This document shows, in pieces, positions 1 through 6,902 of a stretch of DNA of 19,182 bases (positions are counted from its first letter, which is position 1; every line of letters starts with the position of its first letter). The notes under the pieces are model-generated. The model was not told the origin of the DNA, searched no databases, and saw only the letters and a program-made list of their open reading frames with translations. The DNA comes from JAXDLK01 sp034666665 (GTDB taxonomy: Bacteria; Desulfobacterota; Binatia; JACPRU01), in contig JAXDLK010000052.1 in assembly GCA_034666665.1 (NCBI GenBank), positions 1 through 19,182 of the forward strand, written 5' to 3'. The position numbers and the translations under genes are program-made.

Positions 1-2
1 GA

Positions 3-305
3 CGCGACATGGTCACGAAGGTGTACAAGGTTCTGCGGGAGAAGAAGAAGGTAGAGGTAGACCAGCAGACCTGGAACCGCCGCTATCGAGAGTACACGGA
101 GAAGATCAAGACCGGCTCGGTCCTCGAGATCGCCAAGGTGCTGCGCGACCTTCTGGTGTTGAAGAACGGCAAGGAGCTGTCCTTCGGCGAGCGCAAGATG
201 CTCGATACCGCTCGTAACCTGCTCGTGAAGGAGCTTGCGATCGCTCGCTCGTATTCCGAGGACAAGATCATGGAAGAACTCAACACGATCTTCGCGCGCC
301 ACTGA
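3..305 (+). CDS. carD: CarD/CdnL-family RNA polymerase-binding transcription regulator (3' part)
   Basis: Only the C-terminal part, about 100 residues, lies in the window; the frame is open through the left edge, so the true start is upstream. The visible part matches the helical, DNA-contacting C-terminal domain of CarD/CdnL proteins: the stretch VDQQTWNRRYREY followed by KTGSVLEIAKVLRDL and LSFGERKMLDTARNLLVKEL are family signatures. The missing N-terminal Tudor-like domain binds the RNA polymerase beta subunit. Known members stabilise the open complex at rRNA and other housekeeping promoters. The gene ends at a TGA followed about 30 bases later by a strong hairpin terminator. A carD-ispD neighbourhood recurs in distant bacteria, for example mycobacteria, which supports the call. 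An ATG at position 9 is internal and is not a likely start. Confidence 0.93.
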   Translation, partial: RDMVTKVYKVLREKKKVEVDQQTWNRRYREYTEKIKTGSVLEIAKVLRDLLVLKNGKELSFGERKMLDTARNLLVKELAIARSYSEDKIMEELNTIFARH

Positions 306-333
306 GGCGTGCTTCCGTCGTTCCCAGCCGGTG

Positions 334-371
334 CGAGGGGCCGAGTCGATGCTCGGCCCCTCGTGCGTTTT
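334..371 (+). terminator. Rho-independent terminator after carD
   Basis: A perfect 12-bp GC-rich inverted repeat (334-345 pairs with 352-363) with a 6-base loop is followed a few bases later by TTTT at 368-371. It sits 28 bases after the carD stop and only 8 bases before the ispD start, so it may also act as a leader hairpin for ispD. Confidence 0.8.
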
Positions 372-379
372 GAGGTTGG

Positions 380-1057
380 GTGCGTTCGGCGGTGTTCGTG
401 GTCGCGGCTGGTCGCGGTGAGCGGCTGGGAGCGGCGCTGCCAAAAGCATTCGTCGCGCTTCGGGGTGAGCCGCTGGTCAGCCACGCGGTCCGTCGCCTGC
501 GGGCGAGCGGTGTCTTCGACGAGCTCGTGGTCGCCGCCCCCGCGGAGGAAGTCGACCGTTGCGTCGAGCTCTTCGCGGCCGCGCGTGTGGTACCGGGAGG
601 ATCGACCCGCCAGGAATCGGTACGCAACGCCCTCGCCGCGATCCCGAGCGCCGTCGAGGTCGTGCTGGTTCACGACGCGGCGCGACCGCTGGTGTCGGCC
701 GAGGTCGTGAGGCGCGTGCATGATGCCGCCCGGCGGCACGGGGCGGCGATGGCGGCGATCCCCGTGACCGACACCCTGAAAGCGGTCGCTTCCGACGGCA
801 CGATCACCGCGACCGCCCATCGCGAGTCGCTGTGGATGGCGCAAACGCCGCAGGGATTCCATACGGAGCTCCTGCGGCAGGCACACGACGCGGCGGCTCG
901 CGACGGCGTGGAGGCGACCGACGATGCAGCCCTCGTCGAGCGCCTCGGTCATCCCGTACGGGTCGTCGAGGGAAGTCGGACGAACCTGAAGATCACGGTT
1001 CCGGAAGATCTGGCGATCGCCGAGGCGCTACTCGCCGGCGGGCTGATCGGCGACTGA
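380..1057 (+). CDS. ispD: 2-C-methyl-D-erythritol 4-phosphate cytidylyltransferase (IspD)
   Basis: A 225-residue cytoplasmic enzyme of the non-mevalonate isoprenoid pathway that joins CTP and methylerythritol phosphate. The nucleotide-binding loop AAGRGERLG (9-17) with a lysine at 22 (PKAF) opens the protein. GGSTRQESVRNAL, VHDAARPLV and AQTPQGF are typical IspD blocks, and a C-terminal LKITVPEDLAIAEALL ends it. Length is normal for the family. The GTG at 380 is the first in-frame start after a TGA at 371, and it is needed to include the binding loop; a GAGG (372-375) lies just before it. The common partner ispF is not downstream. Instead the 3' end overlaps the convergent larE gene by 30 bp. 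Expression must come through or from within the hairpin just upstream, because almost no other leader exists. Confidence 0.95.
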   Translation: MRSAVFVVAAGRGERLGAALPKAFVALRGEPLVSHAVRRLRASGVFDELVVAAPAEEVDRCVELFAAARVVPGGSTRQESVRNALAAIPSAVEVVLVHDAARPLVSAEVVRRVHDAARRHGAAMAAIPVTDTLKAVASDGTITATAHRESLWMAQTPQGFHTELLRQAHDAAARDGVEATDDAALVERLGHPVRVVEGSRTNLKITVPEDLAIAEALLAGGLIGD

Positions 1058-1870
1058 CGCGCCGGCGACGCCGCGGTTGAGCTTGCCGCTACGGAAGCCT
1101 TCCGGGTCGATCTCGACGGTTCGAAAGCCGATTTCCCGCAGCTCTTGGATCACGACCTCGCGGAGCGACGGCTCCTCCAGCCGCGGCAAGTCCGCCGCGG
1201 GAACCTCCACCCTCGCCCGATCTCCGTAGTAGCGCACGCGACATTCCGGAAAGCCGTGCCGTCGCAGCAGCTTCTCGCCCTGCGCGACACGGTCGAGCGC
1301 CGCCAGCGTGATCTCGGTGCCGTAGGGGAAACGTGACGACAGGCAGGGGCTCGCAGGGCGATCCCAGGTTCCGAGGCCGAGTCGCCGGCTGAGGTCGCGG
1401 ATCTCGTCTTTCGACAAGCCCGCCTCCGCCAGCGGATGACGCACCTGGCGCTCTCCCGCCGCGCGCAGCCCCGGGCGGTAGTCTCCGAGGTCGTCGAGGT
1501 TCACGCCATCGACGATCCAGCGGATCCCGCGGGCCGCTGCTTCGCGTTCCGCGATCGAATAGAGGTTCGACTTGCAGAAGTAGCAGCGGTCGATGGGGTT
1601 TTCGCGGTACCCGGGAATGTCGAGCTCGTTCGCACGAATCACCCGGTGCTCGATTCCGAGGTCGCGCGCCAGCGCGATCGCCTGCTCGGTATCCTCGTCC
1701 GGATTGGTCGGAGATACCGTGGTGAGTGCAACCGCCGCTCGGCCGACCGCGTCCGAAGCGACCCGCAGGAGAAAGCTCGAGTCGACTCCCCCGGAAAAGG
1801 CGACGATCATCTCGCCCATGCCGCGGAGACGCTCCCGGAGGTCGGTGAGCTTCGCGTCCAGCGCCGTCAT
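1028..1870 (-). CDS. larE: ATP-dependent sacrificial sulfur transferase LarE (three-cysteine type)
   Basis: LarE makes the nickel-pincer nucleotide cofactor by adenylating the pyridinium dicarboxylate precursor and inserting sulfur. The PP-loop motif SGGVDS is at residues 26-31. RCYFCKSNLY gives Cys96 and Cys99, and SPCLSSRFPYGT gives Cys176, the position of the sulfur-donating cysteine in Lactobacillus LarE. Homologs with the extra CxxC pair have been reported to hold an iron-sulfur cluster and act catalytically, so this one may do the same (inference). I chose the ATG at 1870 because it aligns with family N-termini. A GTG at 1906 would add 12 residues, but its upstream purine stretch abuts the codon too closely. 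cysK ends about 43 bases upstream of this start, so the two are likely co-transcribed. No larB, larC or larA is seen. Confidence 0.9.
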   Translation of the reverse strand: MTALDAKLTDLRERLRGMGEMIVAFSGGVDSSFLLRVASDAVGRAAVALTTVSPTNPDEDTEQAIALARDLGIEHRVIRANELDIPGYRENPIDRCYFCKSNLYSIAEREAAARGIRWIVDGVNLDDLGDYRPGLRAAGERQVRHPLAEAGLSKDEIRDLSRRLGLGTWDRPASPCLSSRFPYGTEITLAALDRVAQGEKLLRRHGFPECRVRYYGDRARVEVPAADLPRLEEPSLREVVIQELREIGFRTVEIDPEGFRSGKLNRGVAGASVADQPAGE

Positions 1871-1913
1871 CGTTTCGAAATCGCAGCTGCCGGCCAGCGA
1901 GTCCACCCCTTCG

Positions 1914-2852
1914 TCAGATTCCGCCGGCCTGGAACACGTCCGTCGTCAGGTACCGCTCGCCCGTGTCGCAGAAGACCGTGAGGACCCGCTTTCCGGGCCC
2001 GAGCCGCCGGGCGACCTCGAGCGCGGCGTAACAGTTCGCTCCGGACGAAATTCCGAGCAGCATTCCCTCTTCGCGCGCCAGCCGGCGTGTGAACTCGCCC
2101 GCGTTCTCGTCGCTCACGCGGATGACCTCGTCGATGACCCGCAGGTTCAGGTTGTCCGGTACGAAGCCGGCTCCGATTCCCTGGATCTTGTGAAACCCCG
2201 GCTCTCCTCCGGAAATCACCGGCGAGGCGGCGGGCTCGACGGCGATCACGCGGACGGCGGGATTGTGCTGCTTCAGAACCTCGCCCACTCCGGTGATCGT
2301 GCCTCCGGTGCCGACGCCGGCGACGAACGCATCCACGTTCGGAAGCTGGTCGAGGATCTCACGCGCGGTGAACCGGCGATGCGCCTCGGGGTTTGCCGGA
2401 TTGGAGAACTGTTGAGGCATGAAGTAGCTCGGGTTCTGGCGGAGGATCTCCTCGGCCTTCTGGATCGCGCCATGCATGCCGCGGGTGTCCGGAGTGAGAA
2501 TCAGCGTGGCGCCATAGGCGGCAAGGAGGCTCCGGCGTTCCTCGCTCATGGTGTCCGGCATGGTGAGGATCAGCCGGTATCCCTTCACCGCGGACACGAG
2601 CGCCAAGCCGATCCCGGTGTTGCCACTGGTCGGCTCGATGATCGTGTCGCCCGGGTGGAGTCGCCCGTCCCGCTCGGCGGCCTCGATCATGCTGAGACAG
2701 ATGCGGTCCTTGACGGAGCCGCCGGGATTCATCGACTCGAGCTTCGCCCAGACCTCGGCCTCTTCGGCCCCGGCAATCCGTCGCAACCGGGCGACCGGCG
2801 TCGATCCGATCAGCTCGATGGGTTGCGACGCGACCTGGTTGGCCTTGGGCAT
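1914..2852 (-). CDS. cysK: Cysteine synthase (O-acetylserine sulfhydrylase)
   Basis: A 312-residue PLP enzyme that makes L-cysteine from O-acetylserine and sulfide in the cytoplasm. The PLP lysine is Lys48 in MNPGGSVKDR. TSGNTG (75-80) binds the substrate carboxylate, GTGGTITG (181-188) binds the cofactor phosphate, and GISSGAN (267-273) supplies the conserved serine near the pyridine nitrogen. The end, CDTGERYLTT, is typical. The ATG at 2852 places these motifs at the usual family positions; the open frame continues upstream but runs into the divergent gene. The nearest purine-rich site (GGAGG, 2872-2876) is about 19 bases away, so initiation strength is uncertain. It is the first gene of a two-gene unit with larE. 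I cannot separate CysK from CysM or cystathionine beta-synthase-like members with full certainty, but length and motifs favour CysK. Confidence 0.94.
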   Translation of the reverse strand: MPKANQVASQPIELIGSTPVARLRRIAGAEEAEVWAKLESMNPGGSVKDRICLSMIEAAERDGRLHPGDTIIEPTSGNTGIGLALVSAVKGYRLILTMPDTMSEERRSLLAAYGATLILTPDTRGMHGAIQKAEEILRQNPSYFMPQQFSNPANPEAHRRFTAREILDQLPNVDAFVAGVGTGGTITGVGEVLKQHNPAVRVIAVEPAASPVISGGEPGFHKIQGIGAGFVPDNLNLRVIDEVIRVSDENAGEFTRRLAREEGMLLGISSGANCYAALEVARRLGPGKRVLTVFCDTGERYLTTDVFQAGGI

Positions 2853-2895
2853 TCCGGAGCGGAGCGGCGGGCCTCCGGCGACGAAAGATCCATCG

Positions 2896-2924
2896 AAGAT
2901 ATCGGCGGGCTCCGGGGGAGTCAA
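2896..2924 (-). promoter_or_regulatory. Candidate housekeeping promoter for cysK-larE
   Basis: Read on the minus strand, TTGACT (2924-2919) is followed by a 17-base spacer and TATCTT (2901-2896). That is 5/6 and 4/6 to the sigma-70 consensus with ideal spacing. The predicted transcript start gives a leader of about 35-40 bases to the ATG at 2852. It lies in the 89-bp gap shared with the divergent glycosyltransferase gene. Confidence 0.65.
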
Positions 2925-2941
2925 ACCACGGCTCCCATGGT

Positions 2942-3850
2942 GTGCGCGTGACGAGTACGGGTGGCACGCTCGTGCTCTTTCCCGGGGCGCTCGGAGACTT
3001 CGTGTGCTTCCTGCCCGCACTGGCGGCGATCGCGGACGAGGCGCCGGCGCCGGTCGTCGTCGCCTGTCGGCGTGAGCTCGAGCCGCTCGTCCATCTCTGC
3101 GGTCGCGCCGAGTGGATGTCGATCGACGGCCGCGAGGCGAGCTGGCTGTTTTCGCCCGAACCCCCGCGCGAGGCGGCGGAGTTCTACGGTGAATTCGCCC
3201 GAGTCGAGTCATTCACCGGCGCGCGAGATCCCGACGTCGCGAGGAATCTCGGTCGTTGGGTCGGCCTCCGAGGACGCGTGCACGCCTTCCGACCGGAGCG
3301 CCCCGTGCACGTCTCCCTGCATTGGCTGCGCGCGGTGGGCGTCTCCTGTGCCGAGCCGCCGGAGTTCCGTCTCGACCTCGGCCTCGCGGAGCGGAGTGCG
3401 CTCGAGCCGATGCTCCTCGTCGTTCATCCCGGCAGCGGCGGCTCGCACAAGCGGTGGTCGCGTTCCGGGTTCGCCGCCGCGGCGCGCGAATGGACGGAGA
3501 AAGGCGGAACCTCGACGGTGCTGCTCGGCCCTGCGGAGAGCGACGAGAAGCATTGGTGGCAATCGCAAAGCGTGTCGGTCGTCGATACGCCGCCGATCAT
3601 CGACCTGGTGCGAATTCTCTCCGGGGCGGGCCTCTACCTCGGAAACGATTCGGGCGTGACCCATCTGGCCGCGGTCAGCGGGTCGCCCGGCATCGCGCTC
3701 TTCGGCCCCACCGATGCCCGTCTGTGGAAGCCGCTCTCCTCGCGTCTCCGCGCGCTTCCGATCGAGCCGTGGACGCCCCTCGACGAGTCACCGTCGGCTC
3801 ACGATCTCGACGTCGTCCTGCGAGAGCTCGCTGCCGCCGCGTCAACTTGA
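2942..3850 (+). CDS. Glycosyltransferase family 9 protein (heptosyltransferase-like)
   Basis: A 302-residue GT-B fold protein of the GT9 family, which includes the LPS heptosyltransferases. The N-terminal GALGDFVCFLPAL (15-27) is the acceptor-side loop seen in WaaC/WaaF-like enzymes. HPGSGGSHKRWS (162-173) and YLGNDSGVTHLAA (232-244), followed by ALFGPTD and LWKP, form the nucleotide-sugar site. It is somewhat shorter than typical WaaC/WaaF proteins. It probably works on the inner face of the cytoplasmic membrane on an LPS core or other surface glycan, but donor and acceptor cannot be read from the sequence, so I give no symbol. Start choice is loose: GTG at 2942 or GTG at 2948, with a GGGGGAG (2914-2920) too far upstream to decide. 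It stands alone between divergent cysK and rightward htpX. Confidence 0.88.
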   Translation: MRVTSTGGTLVLFPGALGDFVCFLPALAAIADEAPAPVVVACRRELEPLVHLCGRAEWMSIDGREASWLFSPEPPREAAEFYGEFARVESFTGARDPDVARNLGRWVGLRGRVHAFRPERPVHVSLHWLRAVGVSCAEPPEFRLDLGLAERSALEPMLLVVHPGSGGSHKRWSRSGFAAAAREWTEKGGTSTVLLGPAESDEKHWWQSQSVSVVDTPPIIDLVRILSGAGLYLGNDSGVTHLAAVSGSPGIALFGPTDARLWKPLSSRLRALPIEPWTPLDESPSAHDLDVVLRELAAAAST

Positions 3851-3875
3851 CACGGGGGTGGGGCGTCATTAGCCT
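3847..3875 (+). promoter_or_regulatory. Candidate promoter for htpX
   Basis: A perfect TTGACA (3847-3852) overlaps the stop of the glycosyltransferase gene. After a 17-base spacer comes TAGCCT (3870-3875), only 3/6 to the -10 consensus. The sequence CTTGACA with a downstream CGTCATTA also loosely resembles a heat-shock sigma-32 site, which would suit htpX, but the match is partial. Confidence 0.5.
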
Positions 3876-3884
3876 CGATCAACG

Positions 3885-3892
3885 TAAGGAGG
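3885..3892 (+). promoter_or_regulatory. Strong ribosome binding site of htpX
   Basis: TAAGGAGG is nearly a full anti-Shine-Dalgarno match, 9 bases before the ATG at 3902. It fixes the htpX start and is among the strongest such sites in the window. Confidence 0.85.
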
Positions 3893-3901
3893 CGAAAATT
3901 C

Positions 3902-4765
3902 ATGCAGAACGGCCTCAAGACGGCTCTGCTTCTCGGAGCCCTGACTGGCCTGCTGCTCTTCTTCGGACAGCTCCTCGGCGGCACCTCGGGAATGCAGATC
4001 GCATTCGTGCTCGCCGTGGTCATGAACTTCGGCAGCTACTGGTTCTCCGACAAGATCGTCCTCGCCGCGTACGGCGCGAAGCCGATCGGGGAATCGGAGG
4101 CCCCGGATCTCTACCGCATCGTGCGTACTCTGGCGCAGCGCGCGGGTATCCCCATGCCGCGCGTGTACCGGATTCCGACCGACTCGCCGAACGCGTTCGC
4201 CACCGGTCGGAACCCCGATCATGCGGTGGTCGCGGTCACCGACGGCATCCTCCGTCTGCTGTCGCCTGCCGAGCTCGAAGGTGTGCTCGCGCACGAGCTC
4301 GGACACGTGAAGAACCGAGACATTCTCGTGAGCTCGATCGCTGCCACCTTGGGCGGTGCGATCATGATCCTCGCGAACATGGCGCGCTGGGGTGCCATGT
4401 TCGGCGGCTACGGCTCGCGTGACGATCGCGACGACGGAGGCGGCATCATCGGGTTGCTCGCGATGACGCTGCTCGCTCCTCTGGCGGCAATGCTGATCCA
4501 AATGGCGGTCTCGCGGTCACGGGAGTACGGCGCGGACACGACGGGCGCGCAGCTGGTCGGCGATCCGGAGCCGCTCGCCGCGGCGCTGCGAAAGCTGGCG
4601 ATTGCTTCCGGACGCATTCCGCTCGACGCCAGCCCGAACACTGCGCACCTCTTCATCGTGAATCCGCTGTCCAAACGGTTCCTCGGGAATCTCTTCAGCA
4701 CGCATCCGCCGATCGAGGAGCGAATCGAGCGACTCCATCGCATGCGCGCCACGTTGTACGCCTGA
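3902..4765 (+). CDS. htpX: HtpX family zinc metalloprotease (M48)
   Basis: A 287-residue inner-membrane protease that degrades misfolded membrane proteins with its catalytic site facing the cytoplasm. Two N-terminal membrane segments lie at about 7-25 and 31-55. The zinc motif HELGH is at 131-135, with His131, Glu132 and His135, and SREYGAD (206-212) supplies Glu208 as the third ligand. Two more hydrophobic segments flank a charged Gly/Asp-rich loop (about 168-182, GYGSRDDRDDGGG). The C-terminal THPPIEERIERL is a family hallmark. Length is normal. The start is set by a strong ribosome site. It heads a rightward run with DUF1844, a DegP-like protease and a PBP, which suggests envelope stress handling. 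A candidate promoter overlaps the end of the preceding gene. Confidence 0.96.
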   Translation: MQNGLKTALLLGALTGLLLFFGQLLGGTSGMQIAFVLAVVMNFGSYWFSDKIVLAAYGAKPIGESEAPDLYRIVRTLAQRAGIPMPRVYRIPTDSPNAFATGRNPDHAVVAVTDGILRLLSPAELEGVLAHELGHVKNRDILVSSIAATLGGAIMILANMARWGAMFGGYGSRDDRDDGGGIIGLLAMTLLAPLAAMLIQMAVSRSREYGADTTGAQLVGDPEPLAAALRKLAIASGRIPLDASPNTAHLFIVNPLSKRFLGNLFSTHPPIEERIERLHRMRATLYA

Positions 4766-4773
4766 CCGCGTCC

Positions 4774-5250
4774 ATGGACGAAGAGGAGCCGAAAGGATTC
4801 CAAGTCCGCGACCGCCGGCGGTTCACGGCCGAGGGCGAGTCGCGGCCGGAGGGCGCGTCACCGACCGAAGGCCAGTCGCCGAGGGGAGACGAGCCCCGCG
4901 TCCCAGACGAGGCTCGCGAGAACGCCGTTCAGCCGCCTCGGGCGGCTGTTGAATCTCTCGAAAAGCGGATGGACGGCTCGTCTGGCGTCGAGGGTCCCCT
5001 TCCAGAGATCACCTTCACGTCGTTCCTCATGAGCCTGAGCACACAGGCGCTTCTCTGCCTCGGCGAAATGCCGGAGCCATTCGAAGAAATCCCGCAAGAA
5101 GTCGACCTCCCGGCAGCCCGCGAGTTGATTGACATCATCGGAATCTTGAAGGAGAAGACTCGCGGAAACCTCGATCCCGCGGAAGCCCGCCTCATCGAGA
5201 GCATCCTCTTCGATCTGCGAATGCGCTACGTCGAGAAGGTCCGTAAGTGA
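4774..5250 (+). CDS. DUF1844 domain protein of unknown function
   Basis: 158 residues in two parts. Residues 1 to about 75 are highly charged and probably disordered, rich in Glu, Arg and Pro, with no signal peptide or membrane segment. Residues about 78-158 form the DUF1844 domain: TFTSFLMSLSTQALLCLGE, then VDLPAARELIDIIGILKEKT, RGNLDPAEARLIES and the ending LFDLRMRYVEKVRK. The domain looks all-helical, with an amphipathic first helix that could contact the membrane. I know of no established function. It starts 8 bases after htpX, so it is almost surely co-transcribed with it, and the DegP-like gene follows after 50 bases. A role tied to these two envelope proteases is a guess from position only. 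Confidence 0.88.
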   Translation: MDEEEPKGFQVRDRRRFTAEGESRPEGASPTEGQSPRGDEPRVPDEARENAVQPPRAAVESLEKRMDGSSGVEGPLPEITFTSFLMSLSTQALLCLGEMPEPFEEIPQEVDLPAARELIDIIGILKEKTRGNLDPAEARLIESILFDLRMRYVEKVRK

Positions 5251-5288
5251 CCTCTCTCTGACCCGCCCACCAACAACCGATCCGTCCC

Positions 5289-5294
5289 AGGAGG
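5289..5294 (+). promoter_or_regulatory. Ribosome binding site deciding the degP-like start
   Basis: AGGAGG lies 6 bases before the GTG at 5301. It favours that GTG over the in-frame ATG at 5325, which would give a shorter cytoplasmic N-tail before the membrane segment. Confidence 0.8.
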
Positions 5295-5300
5295 CCGCAA

Positions 5301-6902
5301 GTGAACGCATGGCATGAGCGCCGCATGGCGAAGACCATTCTGGGAGGCCTGCTTCTGGTCGTGGCACTCCTGCTCATTCGCCCGGATCGCATTCTCGCGA
5401 TCAGTCTGTTCGGCCAGAGCACCGAAACCGAAGGACCGAAAGCGGCTGCGCCCGACGCTCCGGTGCAGACCGTGCCGGATTTCGTCGTGCTTGCGAAACG
5501 CCTCTCCCCTTCGGTGGTGAACGTGTCGACCAGCAGCACGCGGCGCTCGTCCGGCGGCTTCGGACCCGGCGGTCCCGGAGGTCCTGGTGGGCCGGGAGGG
5601 CCCGGCGGTCCCGGTGGGCCCGGCGGCGGTCCCGAAGGCGGTCCTGAAGGGCCCGGCGGCGAAGGAGATCCCTTCCACGAGTTCTGGGAGCCGTTCGAGC
5701 GCTTCTTCGGACCGATGCCACGGCGGCCCTTCAAGCAGAAAAGTCTCGGCTCCGGTTTTCTGATCGACGACAAGGGCTTGATCCTGACGAACAACCACGT
5801 CGTCGAGGATGCCGACGAGATCGTCGTCAAGCTCTCGGACGACAAGGAGTACAAGGCGAAGCTCCTCGGCCGCGATCAGAAGACCGACATCGCGCTGCTG
5901 CGCGTGGAGCAAGCTCCGCACATGGCAGCCGCAAAGCTCGGCGATTCTGGTTCGCTCGCCGTCGGTGAATGGGTGATGGCGATCGGCAACCCGTTCGGGC
6001 TGGAGAACACCGTCACCGCCGGAATCGTCAGCGCCAAGGGCCGTCACCTCGGCGCCGGCCCGTACGACGACTTCATTCAGACCGACGCATCGATCAATCC
6101 CGGCAATTCGGGCGGTCCACTGATCAACATGCGGGGCGAGGTCGTGGGCATCAACAGCGCGATCTTCAGTCGGAGTGGTGGCAACATCGGCATCGGCTTC
6201 GCGATCCCGATCAACATCGCGAAGGAGCTGATTCCGCAGCTCGAGCAGAAAGGGAAGGTCGTTCGCGGGTGGCTCGGCGTGCTGATCCAGAAGGTGACGC
6301 CCGAGATCGCCGAATCGCTGGGTTTGAAGGAGGCGCGCGGCGCCCTGGTCGCCGACGTGATGAAGGACGGTCCCGCGAAAGAGGCGGGTGTCAAGGTCGG
6401 AGACGTGATCGTCGAGTACGAGGGCCAGCCCGTCAAAGACTCGGCGGATCTTCCGCTCCTCGTCGCCCGCACCGCGGTCGGCAACAAGGTCCCCGTGAAG
6501 CTCATCCGCGGCAAGGAGGAGCAGATCGTCGAGGTCAAGATCGGCGAGCTCAAGGACGAGGAAGTGCAGGTCGCGAGCAGCGCGGAGACCGAGGAGATGG
6601 GCCTCACGGTCCAGAACCTGACCTCGGAGATCGCCGAGTCGCTCGGTCTCGATCCTTCGACGAAGGGCGTCGTCGTCTCCGCCGTTGAGCCGGGGAGCGC
6701 GGCCGAGGACGCCCAGCTCCGGCGCGGGGATGTGATCCTCGAGGTCGACCGCAAGACCGTCGGCAACACCGACGAGTTCGAGAAGGCGGTCAAGGCGAGC
6801 GGCAAGGACAAGAGCCTGCTGCTGCTCGTGCGGCGTGGCGACAACACCATCTTCCTCGCGCTCAAGCCCGAGGCGAAGAGCGAGAAGAAGAAGGAGGACT
6901 GA
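5301..6902 (+). CDS. DegP/HtrA-family periplasmic serine protease with collagen-like insert
   Basis: 533 residues. An N-terminal hydrophobic segment (about 12-36) is an export signal or membrane anchor, placing the enzyme in the periplasm. The trypsin-like domain has His166 (LTNNHVVED), Asp196 (KTDIALLRVE) and Ser270 (NPGNSGGPLIN). Two PDZ domains follow, about 325-420 (GWLGVLIQKVTPEIAESLGL) and 430-525 (ending in GDVILEVDRKTV). HtrA proteases degrade or refold damaged envelope proteins. Odd feature: residues 85-122 are almost only Gly and Pro, with Pro every third residue from 89 to 107, lying where DegP has its flexible LA loop, just before FHEFWEPFERFF. The C-terminus is Lys/Glu rich. The 3' end overlaps the likely start of the PBP gene by 68 bp. 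The start is GTG with a good ribosome site. I cannot tell DegP from DegQ or DegS by sequence alone, but two PDZ domains argue against DegS. Confidence 0.95.
   Translation: MNAWHERRMAKTILGGLLLVVALLLIRPDRILAISLFGQSTETEGPKAAAPDAPVQTVPDFVVLAKRLSPSVVNVSTSSTRRSSGGFGPGGPGGPGGPGGPGGPGGPGGGPEGGPEGPGGEGDPFHEFWEPFERFFGPMPRRPFKQKSLGSGFLIDDKGLILTNNHVVEDADEIVVKLSDDKEYKAKLLGRDQKTDIALLRVEQAPHMAAAKLGDSGSLAVGEWVMAIGNPFGLENTVTAGIVSAKGRHLGAGPYDDFIQTDASINPGNSGGPLINMRGEVVGINSAIFSRSGGNIGIGFAIPINIAKELIPQLEQKGKVVRGWLGVLIQKVTPEIAESLGLKEARGALVADVMKDGPAKEAGVKVGDVIVEYEGQPVKDSADLPLLVARTAVGNKVPVKLIRGKEEQIVEVKIGELKDEEVQVASSAETEEMGLTVQNLTSEIAESLGLDPSTKGVVVSAVEPGSAAEDAQLRRGDVILEVDRKTVGNTDEFEKAVKASGKDKSLLLLVRRGDNTIFLALKPEAKSEKKKED
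5562..5630 (+). repeat. Tandem GGP-codon repeat inside the degP-like gene
   Basis: A run of 9-base units coding Gly-Gly-Pro is repeated about seven times (prolines at residues 89, 92, 95, 98, 101, 104 and 107). Third positions vary (GGT, GGA, GGC, GGG; CCC, CCT, CCG), so the peptide period is kept while the DNA copies have diverged. That points to selection on the protein rather than a fresh expansion. Confidence 0.85.

Noticed and set aside
1593..2951. A 452-codon plus-strand frame over larE and cysK
   Set aside because: It is the mirror of two clear leftward genes and has no motif of its own.
6891..6897. AAGGAGG as the ribosome site of the PBP gene
   Set aside because: No ATG, GTG or TTG in the PBP frame lies within normal spacing; it is explained by Lys and Glu codons at the end of the protease gene.
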